Both the position numbers and the translations under genes were made by a program. This document shows, one piece after another, positions 1 to 12,827 of a DNA stretch of 64,000 nt (position 1 is its first letter; every line of letters begins with the position of its first letter). Source of the stretch: Branchinecta lynchi (Eukaryota > Arthropoda > Branchiopoda > Anostraca > Branchinectidae); the NCBI GenBank assembly GCA_023053575.1, contig JAKZAP010000003.1, positions 9,586,561 to 9,650,560 of the forward strand. Direction: 5' to 3'. The notes beneath the pieces are model-generated. The model made no database searches, was not told where the DNA came from, and worked only from the letters and a program-made list of their open reading frames with translations.

Positions 1-520
1 CAAACATGATTTCTAAGCCGAAAATTACTTTCGGAACAACAGACCTATCTCTCCGGTCTCATTATTCAGCCTGACCGTATCCGGTGTCCCATAGAGATAG
101 AAATCGCGAGTACAGAGGATATGTTTTATGTGCAGGGACTTTCCGTATTTTTAGGTGACTTCAAAGCATTGAACTTGGACTCGGTAATAGGCTACCGTTA
201 GTTGTTCCAGAACTTGGTTGTTCATAGATAAATGCCCATTATTTAGCTTCCCTGCTGTCTTATGTTTTCGTTCACAGACATCCGTATTATAATCTTATAC
301 TTCGAAGCAATGTATAGTCTATATGACTAAGTTCGAAACATGCCGGTGATCCTAGTGAAGTGGTTAGTGTAGAAACGAATGTGTAAAAAAAACGCATAAT
401 GGTACTGGTATATTTTATTTTATAGTGTGATTCTGTATTTTCTAAATTCAAAGTACTTAAAAGAATCTATTGTACCTATTATACCTACTTCCTTGACAGC
501 ATTCGTTAGCTCTTGAATCC
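1..520. other. Gene-free stretch with a short repeat fragment
   Basis: No coding signal is seen. 314-360 matches the terminal inverted repeat of the foldback element at 46601-47583 (shared TCTATATGACTAAGT). The rest is unassigned. Confidence 0.5.
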
Positions 521-830
521 GGAGACCCAAATTTCTGAAGTTACCTTCTGAAGTTACTAACGACACCTCACTAATCGTTGCACTTGCCGCGATTCACTAG
601 TTTCCATGCACATTATGCTCCCAACGACTGTTCGCGTCTCATGCTATTGATGCGTAAAATCGGTTATCGGAATTTTGCTGAGATTTGCTAGAAGTCAGTG
701 GGCCTGGGAAAAGGCTTAAACAGCCAAGGCCGTGGATAATTTGTTAAAAGCAGAGCCTAGCTTTACAGTGTTCATATAGTTTTGAATATTGGTACAAAAA
801 ACGGTAAATAGTGTGAGGTGTGCTTTAAAG
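521..830 (+). repeat. Family F element (about 310 bp)
   Basis: Opens with GGAGACCCAAATTTC and ends GTGTGAGGTGTGCTTTAAAG. Related copies lie at 22290-22630 and 60510-60834 (- orientation), 58301-58625 (+), and truncated at 57527-57688 and 60045-60201. Shared landmarks are GTGGGCCTGGGAAAAGGCTT-like text and AAAGCAGAGCCTAG. No coding frame is shared between copies, so it is non-autonomous. Its class is unknown. Confidence 0.6.
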
Positions 831-1968
831 AACAAGACCAAAGGTTTCGATGGGATCCCAAAAATGCAATATTTGTTCCAGACAATTCGGTCTTGTCTTC
901 GCCAGATCCAGTCTTCGCCAGACTCCTTGAACATTTTACTGTTCAAATTCAGAAACAGATTAAGGCCAAATAGCTAATCATCTGAGAAAACCAAGTTCAG
1001 ATATGGATTCAGTATGTGTGTTTACCCCTATAAGTCATATCTGTTTTGACGAAAACTTCCTGCCACTTCTGACAATTTCCCGGTTTCGGCCGAATTCCGG
1101 AACTACTTGTCCGGCGAAAAAAGAAAGCTAAAAAACGAATGCAGCGTATCTTCTTTCCCCAATACTGAACATCCAATCAACTTCAAATAAAAATTTATCT
1201 TATAACAAATTTTCTGGCTCCAGCCGGATACCGGTCGAATTATATGTCCGGGTAAAAAATGATTGTCATACACGGATGCAGCATCGCTTCTCACCCTAAA
1301 TCGGATATCTAATCAACTATAAATAAAATTTTAACTTTTAACATTTTTCCGGTTTTGTCCGGATTCCAGTCTAACTACTTGTCCGGCGAGAAAATGGCAT
1401 TCACCATCGTTTTCAGCATGTCTTCTTACCCTTGAATCGAACATTTAATCAACTTCAAATAAAACTTTTACTTTTGCCAGACTTTCCGGTTTCGGTCGGA
1501 TTCCGGACTAACTAATTGTCCGGCGAAAAAATGATTTTCACCATCGTCTTCAGCATGTCTTCTTACCTCTAAATCGAACATCTAATCTACTTCAAATAAA
1601 ACTTTTACTTTTAACAAACTTTTCGGTTTTGGCTGGATTCCGGGCGAAGTACTTGTCTGATGACAAAATGGCTTTCACCATCGTGTTCAGCATGTCTCCT
1701 TACCCCATAATCGACTATCACATTATCTGTTTAAAAATATTTCATTTGCCCCTTAATTTAAACCCCCTCCCCCACCCCTAAATGTAGGGCTACAGAGCCC
1801 ATCTACGAACTCGCCTTACTCTTGACACAAAGAATCCTCACACCAAGTTTCATCAAAATATCTCTTTCCCTTCGAGAGTTATAGTGCGCACAGACGGACA
1901 GACCGACGGACAGACGGACAACTTTTGCGATGTCATAGGTATCCCTCCACATACGTTTTGGGATCCGG
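831..1968 (+). mobile_element. P1: pearl-like / HINE-type element with tandem core
   Basis: Opens AACAAGACCAAAGGTTTCGA and GGGATCCCA. The core is degenerate tandem units of about 137 bp carrying CCGGTTTTGGCCGGATTCCG and ACTACTTGTCCGGCGA. A conserved 3' block follows (CAAGTTTCATCAAAATATCT, an ACGG microsatellite, GCGATGTCATAGGTATCCCT), ending TTTTGGGATCC. It abuts family F directly. No ORF is conserved. Confidence 0.85.
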
Positions 1969-2620
1969 AAAGGGGGTGATTTCACGCTAAATTACCAAAA
2001 TCCTACTGTCAACTGTCCTTGATCTTATGTCCGGGTCTGGCCCTTGCTGCACTTCAGACACAAGGGGTCGAGCCCAGCAAACAGGTATGTATTCCTGCAG
2101 CATATAACATTAATGTGTAAAGTTCCACCTTATAAGCGTTAGGAACCGCGACAAGGCGCGTTTTTAGAAAAGTACACTCTTTTTAAGAAAAAATAAGCTG
2201 TTTTTTACGAGAAATTTGTAGCGCTTTGCTCCGAATCGTTTCATTTGTACGGCCGACAACAATGGGAGGAGGGCGTATGCGTTACTCTCCTTTCCGTACT
2301 TGGTTCACCTTTATTTCACTTAGAGAATCGCAGGACAACTTCTGCCATTGACTTTCGTCCGTCTAATCTCCCAAGGCTGATGTCTTATGTGCATGCTATT
2401 ATTTTGGACAGGTTTAGTAGTTTTCCTGTAAGAACACGTGGTTGTCCCAAAGTCTGTCTTGAGTTATGCTGTAAATGTGTGTTCCAAGTCCTAAAAACAT
2501 TCATCTTTGGTGGAAGACAGCTTTGGGTTGGTGATTATGTATGTAGGGTTGACACTTCGGGGTTGTTTTAAATTTTTGGAAATGATCTTTGGAGAAAGTT
2601 CAGGTTTGGGAACAGATGGG
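1969..2620. other. Unassigned gene-free DNA
   Basis: A 108-codon open frame at 2245-2571 has no recognisable domain, splice context or repeat match. I treat it as chance. Confidence 0.4.
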
Positions 2621-2624
2621 TTAA

Positions 2625-3226
2625 AGCCACTCTCTCGCGGGCTTGTTCACCTGTGAGAGAACATTTTACGACTCTTTTGAGGAGTGCGTGGAGTAGACAC
2701 TCGGGTGATTTTATCCTCATTGCTGCCGAACACCCCACTAAGGAGCTGAGGAGAACAGTTGCGGAGCAAATAGCCTGGTCAAGTTCGCCGTGAGTGATCG
2801 AAAACCCCTTGCTAGTACCCTTGTCTTGTTCCGGCTACCCCCCCCCCCCGCACCTTTCGTATACACAAAACCCTGGCGACCCTCCTCGAACCCCATACAC
2901 ACACACACAGTGTAAATAAAATGGAATATAGTTTTGTGAAAAGTATATGTAGAGGCCAACGAGCCGCCGCCACGCGATTCAGTTCTGCAGTACTGCAGTT
3001 TTAATAAGATTTTCTAATTTTCTACGTACTTGCATTCGGCACGGTTTTCTTTTTGCCGGGAGGGAGGTATCCGGGTTTTTTCGCTAGGGGTTTTTGGTAC
3101 CGGGGGCGGGGGAGGGTACCATGAGGGGGTGTATATCCGTGCGGGTTCGCCAGGGGGATTACACCTATACCCATCCCCTTGTCATTGGCGAGAGCGATAA
3201 GAACCCCAGGAGAAGAACATTATAAC
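2625..3226 (+). repeat. Family Q repeat, copy 1
   Basis: Shares a collinear series with 54605-54914: GCGGGCTTGT, ACATTTTACGA, AACCCCACT, then GAGAGCGATAAGAACCC. It contains a C-run (2838-2850), a CA microsatellite (about 2894-2909) and GC-rich TACCGGGGGCGGGGGAGGG text. That text also occurs near 62340-62470. Confidence 0.55.
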
Positions 3227-3259
3227 TAGACCCATACGCCGTGCTGGTTCGAAGAATTT

Positions 3260-4111
3260 ACGGCGGCGTGCGCCGATCGAAATCGGCGTTTCTCACACTT
3301 AAGCACCTCAAATCCGGCCTTTCTTCAGTTATTTTAGCTTCATAAAACTTTAGTAGTTATAAAACTTTCACATAAGGGATGAAAAGTAAGGATTTCAAAC
3401 AATAGAGTAATTATTCTTCATTATAAAATAAACACAATCATGCTGATACTTAAATTCCTAAAATTGGGTAATGTTCCAGTGGAAGCAACTGGCAAACTTC
3501 GGACGGGCTGTTAAACGCTTCGACGGCAGGAACTAGTTCCGGCTTGGCATTTCTCTTACATTACATTACTCCATTCAAAAATCGACTTTTACAAAAGCGT
3601 ACACTTGTGCAAAAAAAAATCATCAAAACAAACCAGAGCTGCCTCAACATCCTGACTGGCGTGGCTGCTTTACTCAAATTTTATTCTCTTGCTGGCAACA
3701 AATATTGCTCTGAAACTTGGTTGATATTTCGACGTTGATTTGAGTGATTAAATTATCTTATTTTGGAGGCTGCCAGCAGGCTAGCTTGGGGCATAAGGCA
3801 GCTTAGGGAACACTAGATATCTCAGTATAAGTTCAAGCAAAATTCAAATAAGAAGTCTTGAGCCTGAATTCACATTCAATGTGATGTTCCCTGCGTTAGA
3901 CGGAAGTTACTGGATTGTATTTTACACATGTCTTCTTCACTGGATTCCTCAGTTCCCAGAGAGGGGCAAAGCAAAAAAAATAAACTCCAGATTGTAAATT
4001 AATGTAATTAAGGCAGGACTTTTTTTTCGTTCAAAAACCTTGCGCAAACGCCGAAACACAAGCGAATCGCCGCCGCCGATTGATCACCATCGGCGATCAG
4101 CGCGCCGCCGT
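3260..4111. mobile_element. Candidate TIR element R (about 850 bp)
   Basis: GC-rich ends point inward: ACGGCGGCGTGCGCCGATC at the left, and GATCAGCGCGCCGCCGT at the right. Both are flanked by TTT. The interior is AT-rich with no convincing transposase, so it is probably non-autonomous. There is only one copy in the window, so this is tentative. Confidence 0.35.
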
Positions 4112-5722
4112 TTTCTGGGCGCGTTTTAGCTGTTTCGATTTCAGCGTAATGCTGCCGATATTCGGCGTGGCGTCGGGTCTGATTATAATCCTGCTGATTT
4201 GACGAAAGGAAGCGCTCCTTGAGAACTGGGATCTAGCCGACAACCCGAGAATAGGCCTATTGCCAGTCAGTGTGGCGGTGGTGCATTTCTGGGCTACTAA
4301 TACACAACAATACAAACACTGAGACTACGTTTTGTTTTACATGCATAAACTTACTGACCGACACCAAGAATATTTTATCTAAAAAAAAAATACCAAATGC
4401 ATACTTGCGAGCGTTTGGTGCTAATTGTTAAGAGCTAATCCCTCCAAACACATGCAATTTTTAACATTGGAGAGAACAAATGCCGATGTTGTTCGTTGTC
4501 TTACCTGATTGATAGTTCCACTGGGGTTCGACAGAAGTACCATTGGGTATAATATCAGTGGATTCAATATAATATCAAATTCTTTCAAATTTCTTTTCAA
4601 GTTTCCGGTAAAGCCAAAAATGGTTGGGTCAAGAAAGTCTGAACAGAAAGTTGGGATCCCCCCTCCCCCTCAAAAAAGAAAAGAACTGGACAGTCAGAGA
4701 AAATATTTATTGGACTCCTTCATCCAGACAGTCGGTCAAGTAGATTGTAGGTCTTCATCAGAGCCTGTAAGCATGTTATTCATCTCCAACCAATCTTTGA
4801 TTGACCGGGCGAACTTAACGAAATCATAGATGTCACCTATCTGCTTTGGGATCCCAGAAATGAACTAGTGACTAACGACTGATAACCGGCTAGTGAACAT
4901 TGTTCAGTTGTCCAGTATAATTAAAGGAAATATAATTATACTAGGGTCTTGGACGTGGTAAACATGGATATCGAGAATGTTCGAAAAAATAGGCTTAACG
5001 GTGATTACAAAGTCGAATTCTGAATTATGAGTGAAGGATTGAACTAAATCGTTAAGGCTCAGTTCTGGCTAAGCTGCTGGTGTTTTGTTAAATCGTGCTT
5101 CTGATGCTTCGGAGAGGCGGGACTGTTGTATTGGCGTGTCGGGGCACTTCGTCTTTTTATGCCGGCTTTGTTATACCCCCTCCGTGATCTTACTAAACTG
5201 CATTTATGAATTCTGTGCAGCTGAACATTTAAATGACATTCCGAAAACCATTGCGTACCCCGATCCCCCCACCGTGCATTACAATTGCGCAACAAAAATT
5301 AATACTTGATAAAAGAGCAGTTGGGTGCGTGAAATAGGATCGTTCGCCCCTCCTACTTTACAATGGGGGCTCGGGTTACGGGGATTCGCGTAAGCCTGAA
5401 ATTATTGGTCATTGCAAGCCTGGAGATCCCAGGAAGCGCTAACGAGCCAAGCGGGAGCTGACCACCTGGACTGGAAAAGGAGGACCGTTTAGACTTAGTT
5501 GGTGTGGTTGGAGGTGCTGAGAGTGGTGTGATTAACACTTATGCCTCTGGGTCTACGAAGTCTCCAGAGCCGAATTTACACAAGCCGAAGTATATATCTC
5601 TGCGTCCCCTCTCCCTATATATATATTATTTGTCAAGAAAACGTCCCCAGCAAAATGTCCCCGTGGCGAAACGTCCTCAAGATTTTTAAGTTTGCCTTGG
5701 TATTAAGTCGCACGACCGAGGT
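4112..5722. other. Unassigned gene-free DNA
   Basis: Nothing recognised. Open frames here are short and lack splice or domain support. Confidence 0.4.
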
Positions 5723-6989
5723 AACAAGACCGAAGGTTTCGATGGGATCCCAAAAATTCAATATTTGTTCCAGACAATTCGGTCTTGTTCGCCAGATCTA
5801 GTCTTCGCCAGACTCCTTGACCATTTTTACTGTTGAAATTCAGAAACAGATTAAGGCCAAATAGCTAATCATCTGAGAAAACCAAGTTTAGATATGGATT
5901 CAGCATGTGTGTTTACCCTACAAGTCATATCTGTTTTGACGAAAACTTCCTGCCACTTCTTCCAATTTCCCGGTTTCGGCCGATTTCCAGAACTACTTGT
6001 CCGGCGAAAAAAGAAAGCTCAAAAACGAATTCAGCGTATCTTCTTTCCCCAATATTGAAGATCTAATACACTTCAAATAAAAATTTATCTTATAATAAAT
6101 TTTCCGGCTCCAGCCGGATTCCGGTTGAACTATATGTCCGGGTAAAAAATAATTGTCATACACGGATTCAGCATCTCTTCTTACCCTATATCGGATATCT
6201 AATCAACTACAAGTAAAACTTTAACTTTTAACAATTTTCCGGTTTTGGCCGGATTCCGAGCGAACTACTTGTCCGGGTAGAATATTGTTTTCACATAAGT
6301 GTTCAGCATGTTTTCTTACCCCTAAATCGAACATCTAATAAACTCCAAATAAAACTTTTACTTATAACAAACTTTCCGGTTTTGGCCGGATTCCAGGCTA
6401 ACTACTTGTCCGGCGAGAAAATGGTTTTCACCATCGTTTTCAGCATGTCTTCTTACCTTTACATCGAACATCTAATCAACTTCAAATAAAACTTCTACTT
6501 TCGAAAGACTTTCCGGTTTTGGCCGGATTCCGGGCTAACTACTTGTATGGCGAAAAAAATGGTTTTCACCATCGTGTTCAGCACGTCTTTCTCCCTCTAA
6601 ATCGAACATCTGATCAACTTCGAATAAAACTTTTACTTTTAACAGACTTTCCGGTTTTGGCGAGATTCCGGGCGAACTATTTGTCTGATGACAAAATGGT
6701 TTTCACCATCGTGTTCAACATGTCTCCTTACCCTATAATCGACTATCACATTATCTGTTTAAAAATATTTCATTTGCCCCTTAATTTAAACCCCCTCGTC
6801 CACCCCTAAATGTAGGGCTACAGAGCCCATCTACGAACTCGACCTTACTCTTGACCCAAAGAACCCTCACACCAAGTTTCATCAACATATCTTCTTTCCC
6901 TTCGAGAGTTATAGTGCGCAAAGACGGACAGACGGACAATTTTGCGATGTCATAGGTATCCCTCCACTTACGTTTTGGGATCCCAAAAA
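5723..6989 (+). mobile_element. P2: pearl-like element
   Basis: Same ends as P1 (AACAAGACC and GGGATCCCAAAA at left, CGTTTTGGGATCCC at right). It has five to six core units. The microsatellite is reduced to two GACGGACA-type repeats. Confidence 0.87.
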
Positions 6990-7165
6990 CAACTTCAGAT
7001 TTTGCATTGGAGATGTAGGAACATTTTTATAGGCAGCAAAGGGCGGACGTGGGACCAGTTGCTTCAGATATGCACCGTTTTTTCTTCAAAATGTATAGTG
7101 TTATAACTGATCACTGTGTGGCTAGTTCTATGTTCAAAGCAACAGGCATAACCGGTGTTCCTAAT

Positions 7166-8272
7166 GGCACTTGCCCTTCGGCCAAGTGCCATATAGCGAT
7201 CACAGTTTCTGTCCGTCGGTCGGTCCGGGTTTTACTAGTTCAGGCACTTCCACATAAGCTAGAATGATCATACTTGGCAGGCATATCAAGGACCCCGAAA
7301 GATTAAGTTGGACATATTCCCCGATCCGAGCATCGTGGGGGGAGTGGAGAGAATCCGGAATCTTGAGGTAGCCTATTTATAACTTTTTAACGGGTAATCG
7401 GATCTTAATGAAAGTTGATATTTGGAAAAATCCCGTGACTCAGACGACCCACTTCATATCCGGAACGGATCCGGTGACTTTGGGTGGATTTGGAGGGGGG
7501 GGGACCGGAAATCTTAGGAAACGCTTAGAGTGCAGGGGTCGGGATGATACTTGGCGGGAAGAACAAATACAACTCCTAGATACATCGTGGACATAGCAGG
7601 CCGGATTCGGGCACAGTTGGGGAGCTGGGGGGGGGGGGGGGTCCGGAATTCTGGTAAGCTCGGCGAGTTCGGTATTTCCTGGTGTGCTAGGACGATGAAA
7701 CATGGAAGGCATATCAGGGACCCGAACAGACTGACTTAAGAATAGTCGTTTCCTCGACCCGACCATCATGGGGCGGGAGGGGGGAGTGGAGGGATGGGCT
7801 TATAACTTTTGAGCGGGTGATCGGAATTGAAAGGAAAAAAGAGTTATCGTCTCAGATGTTCTTTGCACAGTCCTGATTGGATCCGATACTTGTGGGGGGA
7901 TTCGAGGGGCCAACGGAAATCTCACGAAACGCTTAGAGTTGAGGGATTGGGATGGAACTTGGTGGGAAGAACAAGAATTAGCCGTAGGTACGTAATAGAC
8001 AGAATCGGATCGTATCGGGGCTCTCTGGGGAGAATCGGTGGGTGTTTCCGGGAATTCAGATGATCGCCAGTTAGGATAGTACCAGATATTCTAAGAACGA
8101 TGTATCTTTGCAGGCGTATTAGTTAATTAAGGACCCGACATAGTGCCCTAGGAAAACTCGTGTTCCGACCATCTGTGGGAGCCCATAAAGGGAATCCGGA
8201 AATCACTTGCATCCATAAGTTGCGACGGGCGGTCCGATTCGAGTGAAGTTCACCTCCCCCCCCCCCTCTTCT
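7166..8272 (+). repeat. G1: hairpin-headed, poly-G-rich repeat
   Basis: Starts with a stem-loop GGCACTTG..CAAGTGCC followed by ATATAGCGAT, then GTCCGTCGGTCGGTCCG. The body alternates CCGGAATC, GAACGGGTGATCGGA-like and GGGGGGAGTTGGAGGGG blocks, homologous to the longer copy at 10329. Right end uncertain. Confidence 0.7.
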
Positions 8273-8861
8273 CGGCCAGTCGGTATTACAAAAAAGAGTC
8301 AGCGCGAAGTGCCGCGATTTTAGGCAAGAAGACTCGATTTTTTTGCTGAAAAAAAAACACAGTCGGTACAATCTAAATACCCCCTCCCCCGACAAATATT
8401 TTGGTTAGTAACGCGTATGATCGTTATAATGCGAATCTGTGAACTTTATGTTCTTTCACGATGTCCAATAATTGAGCTTTTCTCTCCATTTGGTCATTTT
8501 GAAGATAGTTCGCAAACCAGTGTCATATGGTAGAAGAAAATCAATGAGTCCCGTGTGTGTCCCCTCTTTACGTGTGTTAATTTGAACATCTTTGATCTTT
8601 TGCGATCGCGACAGGTTGGGATCGTTACGGTCTTATCGCGTTAGCCCTTCGATGATTGTAAAACATCTCTGTTCCAGAGACCCTGCGTTCCGTCACGGAC
8701 ATTATTAGCCCCCGAAAACATCTGTTCCTATCTTAGGTATTACACCTTTCAGCGCAAGAGGGAAAGTACGTCTCTTGTATTATATGTCAACCTAACACTG
8801 ATGCTCTGATCTGCTGGATGTACTTTGCTTATTTTTTTTTTTTTTGCATTATTCGTTGAAG
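8273..8861. other. Unassigned gene-free DNA
   Basis: Homopolymer A and T runs only. No gene or repeat match seen. Confidence 0.4.
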
Positions 8862-9320
8862 GCAGGGTTGTACCCAGGAATATTTTTGGGAGGTGGGGGG
8901 GGGGGGAGAGAAGTTTGACTAGTCACCTGTCGACCTGGTATCGGGTAAAATCATGGAAACTATGCCCACATACCTCAACGCAGGTCCGTATCCAGGAATT
9001 CATTTCGGGGGATGGTCTACGCTGGGTTCGGACCTAATCCATGCCAAATGGTAAAACAAAAGGATATAGGTCAGAAGTTAAAGCCCATAAAAAACGATTG
9101 TTTGTGTATGTTTCGGGGGGAGGGGGTAAACCATAGAAACTTTGCCCACATACCTCATGGCAGGCCCGTATCCAGGAATTCGTTCGGGGGGGGGGGGGGT
9201 CTACCCTGGGTTCGGACCAGACCATACCAAATAGTTAAAAAAAAGGATGTAGGTCAGAAGCTAAAACCCATATATTTTTTTTGTATGTTTTGAAGGGAGG
9301 GGGGGGGGGATCGAACCCCT
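8862..9320 (+). repeat. Family N: CCGTATCCAGGAATT / poly-G repeat, locally duplicated
   Basis: GTCCGTATCCAGGAATTC occurs near 8985 and a near-identical copy near 9165 (period about 180 bp), with a weaker copy at 8870. Each is followed by a run of G. A further copy at 20168-20346 ends with CCCCCCCTGGCTACGGCC, the inverted counterpart, so the intact element is an inverted-repeat unit. Confidence 0.6.
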
Positions 9321-9639
9321 TAACCGTTGATACGGTCGTGCCTCAACGCATCTCGTCATTTTAGAGAGAGCCACGGATATAGGTGGGGCGGTGTTAAAGA
9401 CAGCAGACAAATGTGGGTTCCGAAGGCTTCCTCAATGCATATCTCACCCCAAAAAGGAGTTCTGGGCTTAAGCTCCATCATTTAAGGTTTAGTCGAAATT
9501 TCGGGGCAGCAATCTTCTGCAGCCAGTCCCATTTTCGAAAGCCGCAGGATGCTGCGCCGCTTATGTAAAAATTGAGATTTTGTAACGCGGAAACTTATCG
9601 TCGAGACGCAAGGGCGTGAGTCATTAGGGCTTATCATTT

Positions 9640-9905
9640 GGCTTGTCAATAAAAGATGATTTAATCCATAATATCTTTAAAGCACAACTCGTACAAGAAA
9701 TGGTCATTTTATGATAAAATGGCTCAGAAGTGTCGTTTAAAAAAAATCCCTTTACTTTTCGCGAGAAATTAGCTGTTTTCTTGTTAGCGCTTATCCACTC
9801 TATCCATTCTTCCCACTCTCCGACGCGGGGACTGGACGCAAAGTGTTTAAAAACTGAACGCGTCTTGGTTAAAAAGTGGTAAAAAATAGGCAAAACGAAA
9901 CAAGT
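9640..9905 (-). repeat. Repeat S, copy 1
   Basis: On the - strand it reads CCCCGCGTCGGAGAGTGGGA and ATGGATAGAGTGGATAAG. It matches 13640-13900 on the + strand, so the two copies are inverted, about 3.7 kb apart, and bracket G2. In both, one frame is open (PRVGEWEEWIEWISANKKT versus LRVGEREVWIES), which hints at an old coding origin. Confidence 0.45.
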
Positions 9906-10328
9906 TCAAAACAGAAGGTAGACGGATGGTCTACCATGTCTTTCCAAATGAAAATAAGAGTTTTAAGCTTCTCATGTCCTAATTTGTGACAATGTCGTTG
10001 ATTGACCTTGAAGCTTTCGGCGACGCTTGCGTTGCTCGGCTGTCAAAATTCGGCTAGGAGGAAAACGTGCTAAAAAGTCGTATGTGCAAGACGAAACAAT
10101 TGAGAAAGGTGGGGATTTCAAAATGTTATTATCCCATAAGGGACCTAGGGATAATTTGAAAGGCAAAATCAGCTAGACGGGTCCATTAAATGTTTAAAAA
10201 TAGCTTTAGATATCTCAGTATTCAAATAAGGGCACTTCAACCACTATCAATCAAACACGGCAGGTTAATATTACGTATCTGATAGCAGTAAAATATCTAA
10301 ATAAAATAATCAGATGTTGGTTTTTTAT

Positions 10329-12633
10329 GGCACTTGAGCTTACTCAAGTGCCATATAGCGATTGTAATTTCTGTCCGTAAGTCGGTCTGTCGGTCCCGGT
10401 TTTGCTAGTTCGGGCACTTCCAGATAAGCTAGGACGATGAAACTTGGCAGGCATACCAGGAACTGGACCAGATTAAATTAGAAATGGTCGATTCCCCGAT
10501 CCGACCATCTGGAGGGGAGTGGAGGAAGGGGGAATCCGGAAAAAATAGGAAAAATGAGACATTTTTAGCTTACGAACGGGTGATCGGATCTTAATGAAAC
10601 TTGATATGTGGAAGGACTTCGTGTCTCAGACCCTCCATTTTAAATCCAGACCGGATCCGGTGACATTGGGGGGAGTTGGAGGGGCAAACCGGAAATCTTG
10701 GAAAACACTTAGAGTGGAGGGATCCGGATGAAACTTGGTGGAAAGTACAAGCAAAAGTCCTAGATACGTGACCGATATAACCGGAACGGATCCGCTCACT
10801 TTGGGGGAGTTGGGGGGGGGGGGAGAAGTCCGAATTTGTAGTGATCCCGCGAGTTCCGTGCTTCCTGATGTGCTGGGATGATGGAAATTGACAGGCATGT
10901 CTGGGACCCGACCAGATCAAATAGGAAATCGTCAATTCCCCGATTCGACCAGCTGGGGGGGGGGGGGGAGTGGAGGGAGGGTGAAGCCAAAATTTGAGGT
11001 ATTTTTAGCTTGCGAACGGGTGATCGGATCTTGATGAAAGTTTATATTTAGGATGACCTCGTGTCTCAGACATCTCACTTTAAATCCGGGCCGGATCCGA
11101 TGACACTGGGGGGAGTTTGAGGAGGGAGCCGGAAATTTTGAGAAACGCTTAGAGTGGAGGGATCAGGATGAAACTTTGTGGGAAAAACAAGCAGAAGTCC
11201 TAGACACGTCATTGACATAACCGGACCGGATCAGGGCACTGTGGGGGAGTTGGGGTGGGGGTCCGGATTTCTAGCGATCCCCCGAGTTCGGCATACTTCC
11301 TGATGTCCTAGGGCGATGAAACTTGGCAGGTATGTCAGGGATCCAAACAGATTGACTTGAGAACAGCCGTTTCCCCAACCCGACGATCGTGGGGGGAGTG
11401 GGTGGATGGGGAGTCCGGAATCTAGTGGGGTGCATAACTTTTGAACGGGTGATCGGATTTGAATGAAACTTGTCTGGTGAGCTATCACCTCGGACGCTCA
11501 GTGTCACATCCGGGTCGGGTCCGATACCTGTGGGGATGGGGGGGGGGTGAAAAACTCAAGAAACTCTACAAGCAGAGGGATTGGGACGAAACTTAATGGA
11601 TGGAACAAGCATTAGGCCTAGATGAAATTGACGGAGCCAGATGGTTTCGGGGCTCTGTGGGGAGAGTTGGAGGGGGTTTCCTGGAATTACGGTAGTCGTG
11701 AGTTAGAATAGTTCCAGATGTAAAACGACAACGAAACTTTGCAGGCATATTAGCGACCCGAATTATCTTGACTTAAGAACCTGACACAACATACCCCTGG
11801 AAACTTCCGTTCCTAGATCCGAGTATTTTTGGGGGAGCAAGAGAAGAGAAATATGGAAATTGACTTCTACAAATTGCAAACGAGTGGTCTGATTCGAGTG
11901 AAACTTCATGGGTGATACGAATCGATGGCCTCGACATGTAAAACATGCGTTCGAACCATATGCGACCACGATTAGGGGAATTGGGGGTGGGGGGGACTTT
12001 TGACATGCACAAAAACCAAACGGATGGACCGACAGAGATGCAAATTCGACAGTGCCGAGTTTATGCAGCCTAGATTTGTTATTTGGCGTCCGGGCCGGAT
12101 TCGGCCTAGGTAGGGGGGGGGGGGTACTGGAAACTTGCAGGTAGGCTATGCTCCAATTTCAGTAAAACTTGATGGAGAGGAACAGGGAATTCAGAGATTG
12201 GGCCCGAACCGGCTCCGACAACGTTGGTGGGAGGGGGGGGGGTACCGGAACTTTCCAAAAATGCTCAGATTCGAGTGAAACTTGATAGATGGTATAAAAG
12301 AAGATGCTTTAGGTGGTCGATTTTTTTTTTTTTTCCGAACCAGACTCGGCCACGGTAGGTGGAGATAGAGTGAGTACCGGAAATCGTGTAGCACGTCTAG
12401 GGATCAAACAAATGGATTTATTGGGATGAAAGTTTGAACAGTCATGTGCATTTGCTACAGACAATCGAGACGATGCCGGAACTGCTCAGAAATGAGAGAA
12501 ACTAAATATCCAGATCCAGTTAATCGGTTTTACGCATCTGTATGCATCAAATGCAAAGATTAGTGAGGTGTCGTTCTTGTACAGCCTACTCGTACAAGTG
12601 CCATATGAGCTCGTAGCTCTTGTTAAAGGCACT
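10329..12633 (+). repeat. G2: long hairpin-headed repeat with about 440-bp internal period
   Basis: The head is a perfect stem-loop, GGCACTTGAG-CTTA-CTCAAGTGCC (10329-10352), then ATATAGCGATT. Internal landmarks recur with a period of about 440 bp (GTGTCTCAGA at 10621 and 11061; repeated GATGAAACTTGGCAGGCAT). Long G runs occur throughout. It closes with CAAGTGCCATAT and GCACTC near 12595-12633. Confidence 0.75.
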
Positions 12634-12827
12634 CAACATAGATCAACTACATCATTAAAAAAAAAAGTCGAATCACATACTGTCGCTAGGAATGGTTAAA
12701 ATGTTTCAAGGTCAATGTTGTGTTGTTCTTTCTTGTTGCTGTTCTTTTTTCTTTCTTTTTTTTCCCACGCTCTATCTTTTTTCTCCCTTGTGTTGTTGAT
12801 GGGTAACATTCACTCGTTCATCCGTGG

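Noticed and set aside
2738..2959. 73-codon - strand frame across C-run and CA repeat
   Set aside because: Low-complexity translation inside repeat family Q.
9300..9345. tRNA-like T-arm (GGGGTTCGATCCCC in complement)
   Set aside because: No A box, acceptor stem or anticodon arm can be folded upstream. The text is the end of a poly-G family N repeat.
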